33,548 nt of DNA, from contig JABFRV010000131.1 in assembly GCA_013140975.1 (NCBI GenBank), positions 1-33,548 on the forward strand, in the 5' to 3' direction. This DNA is from Saprospiraceae bacterium (GTDB lineage Bacteria > Bacteroidota > Bacteroidia > Chitinophagales > Saprospiraceae). The stretch's first letter is position 1. Each line of letters begins with the position of its first letter. The notes below the pieces were generated by a model. The model searched no databases, was not told the DNA's origin, and worked only from the letters and a program-made list of their open reading frames with translations. This document shows positions 32,276 through 33,548 of the stretch, in pieces. The translations under genes and the position numbers were made by a program.

Positions 32276-32860
32276 ATGGATATATTTACCATGAAAATAT
32301 TAAAAATAATTTTGCTTGTATCTAAGTTGAAGATTACATTCTATTGTACTGAAAATCTAATTATTAAAGAAATAAGAGAAAACAATAAATTGACAATTAC
32401 ATATAAATATTATCAAAAAAAAGATAGCCTGTTGTTTATAGATCATAATAATAATAATATCGAAAAATTCTGCAAACTGTCAGAAGTAGATTTTAATGAA
32501 GTGAAATTTAATGTAGAAGGATTAGAAATACTTGATGAATTTATAATAAATAATGAATTTAAATATTTAAATCTAAATTCAATTATTGTAAAAAGAAGAT
32601 ATTCTATTCCATATCAAGAAAATATGAATTCGAAACTAGTTTTTTGTGAATTACCCAATTTAAATAAATATATACTTGATATAAAGTATTTAAAAGCATT
32701 GAACTTAACTAATAATTCAGAAAAATATTATCCTTATATTATTTTAGGAGAATTAAAGACTACTTCCAATTATGGTCCAGAAAATACTGTTTATAAAATA
32801 GTAAATATTGAAGAGATTGAAGTTTCGGAGAAATTTTTTGTTTCGCTATTTGGTCTTTAA
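32276..32860 (+). CDS. Unknown protein, possible immunity partner
   Basis: About 195 residues from the ATG at 32276 (MDIFTMKILK); a start at 32261 overlaps the previous gene and is less likely. Rich in Lys, Asn and Ile, with a first hydrophobic stretch LKIILLVSKLKITFYC that is too short and charged to be a sure signal peptide. The later part has KYLNLNSIIVKRRYSIPYQENMNSKLVFCELPNLNKYI and ends FFVSLFGL. Position directly after the chimeric gene mimics the toxin-immunity order seen to the left, but similarity to the other immunity-like proteins was not found. Confidence 0.6.
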   Translation: MDIFTMKILKIILLVSKLKITFYCTENLIIKEIRENNKLTITYKYYQKKDSLLFIDHNNNNIEKFCKLSEVDFNEVKFNVEGLEILDEFIINNEFKYLNLNSIIVKRRYSIPYQENMNSKLVFCELPNLNKYILDIKYLKALNLTNNSEKYYPYIILGELKTTSNYGPENTVYKIVNIEEIEVSEKFFVSLFGL

Positions 32861-33246
32861 AATAAGGCTGCATATTTGTAAATCACTTATTATTTACTAA
32901 AATTTTCGGTCTCGAAGATTCTTTCTAACCTAAACAATCAAATCGTTTAAAATTAATAAATTCACGACTGACAAATTACAATTTGAATAAGAATAATTTG
33001 ACAATCAATAAAAAACCCTTATTGAATTTGGAAATAACTCGTATTTAAATTAATAAATTTGTGGCTATTTCAAACTGCAACAGTCAAGTTTGCAATTATC
33101 CTTATTTTTGCACTATATTTACCATAATTCTAATTGGCAATATTAAAACTTTTAATGGCATTAAATAAATTTAAGAATTTGGAGAGTTAAGATTTTAAAC
33201 GGATTAATAGGGTCAAACTCCAATCTGATTTTGTAATTAAAATTTC
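32861..33246. other. AT-rich intergenic stretch
   Basis: No gene. AAATTAATAAATT occurs twice (near 32952 and 33049), and TATTTTTG at 33103-33110 matches the TAnnTTTG box. A short segment at 33119-33166 (TIILIGNIKTFNGIK in one frame) faintly recalls the middle of the immunity-like protein at 24433, too little to call. Confidence 0.4.
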
Positions 33247-33548
33247 ATGAAAGTATTATTAATTCAGTTAAATTTATTGGATTCGACTTACAAGATTGAA
33301 ATATCTTCTAATTTTATACTAATTGACGTTAGTAAGAGACCCTTATTTGTGTTTCCAAACACAAGTTACATTTTATATGATAGAAATAAAGGCATAAATT
33401 ATCTAATTAATAATAATAAGTCATTGTACACTGAGACAAGCTTGATTCCACAGAAATAGGCTTAAATAATGATGAAATAATAAATAACTTCGAAAATGGA
33501 AAAGAAATTCTAACAAAAGATAAAGTTCAATTATTAGAGATCGAATAC
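33247..33548 (+). pseudogene. Unknown gene, probably frameshifted and cut by the window end
   Basis: A 70-codon frame (MKVLLIQLNLLDSTYKIEIS ... TETSLIPQK) stops at 33457-33459, while a different frame is open from about 33435 to the end of the window and reads LDSTEIGLNNDEIINNFENGKEIL. Both have the same Asn/Ile/Lys-rich character, so a single gene with a frame change between 33435 and 33457 is likely. The start at 33247 is the first in frame. Family unknown; it may be another array gene. Confidence 0.4.

Overview
The window is AT-rich DNA that looks like a Bacteroidota chromosome, probably of the Saprospiria/Chitinophagia kind. Support comes from a secreted protein with a C-terminal type IX secretion (Por) sorting domain (14978-16855), an UMF1-type MFS transporter, weak Shine-Dalgarno signals, several TAnnTTTG promoter-like boxes and families common in this phylum. 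No tRNA, rRNA or CRISPR array was recognised.

Region 1 (46-6378) is one tightly packed, translationally coupled operon of eight genes: two unknown proteins, a zeta-toxin/COG4185-like P-loop kinase, a uridine-kinase-like P-loop kinase, a YjjG-like HAD phosphatase, a sugar-phosphate isomerase/epimerase TIM barrel, a short IucA/IucC (NIS synthetase) protein and a class C beta-lactamase-fold serine hydrolase. It looks like a small-molecule biosynthesis cluster, but it has none of the usual siderophore partners.

Region 2 (6379-8940) is richer in GC and full of hairpins. It holds several perfect inverted repeats, and then three copies of a structured element (7254-7385, 7966-8123, 8530-8664). Each copy stands upstream of a small gene. 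The core sequences are conserved, while the outer stem, the inner stem and a mini-hairpin change in a compensatory way. Two of the downstream genes are paralogous 77-residue proteins. Region 3 (9007-10797) holds small Bacteroidota families of unknown function.

Region 4 (10800-22307) looks like ordinary chromosome: a large unknown protein, a zinc-ribbon/HhH/DUF1801 protein, a secreted CsgG-like protein, a T9SS cargo protein, then a leftward group (rimK, aspartoacylase-like, PBP4-like, lipoprotein methyltransferase) and an MFS transporter.

Region 5 (22623-33548) is a polymorphic-toxin locus. A lipoprotein with a Gly-rich linker and C-terminal toxin-like domain is interrupted by an in-frame TAG. 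It is followed by an array of immunity-like genes, three of them one family, and by start-less toxin C-terminal cassettes or tails (25015-25122, 30012-30047, 30698-31027), each fused by a 1-4 base overlap to the next immunity-like gene. The array is cut by an IS21-family element with a nonsense-mutated istA and is peppered with REP-like palindromes and a MITE-like element. Further unknown and broken genes continue to the right edge.
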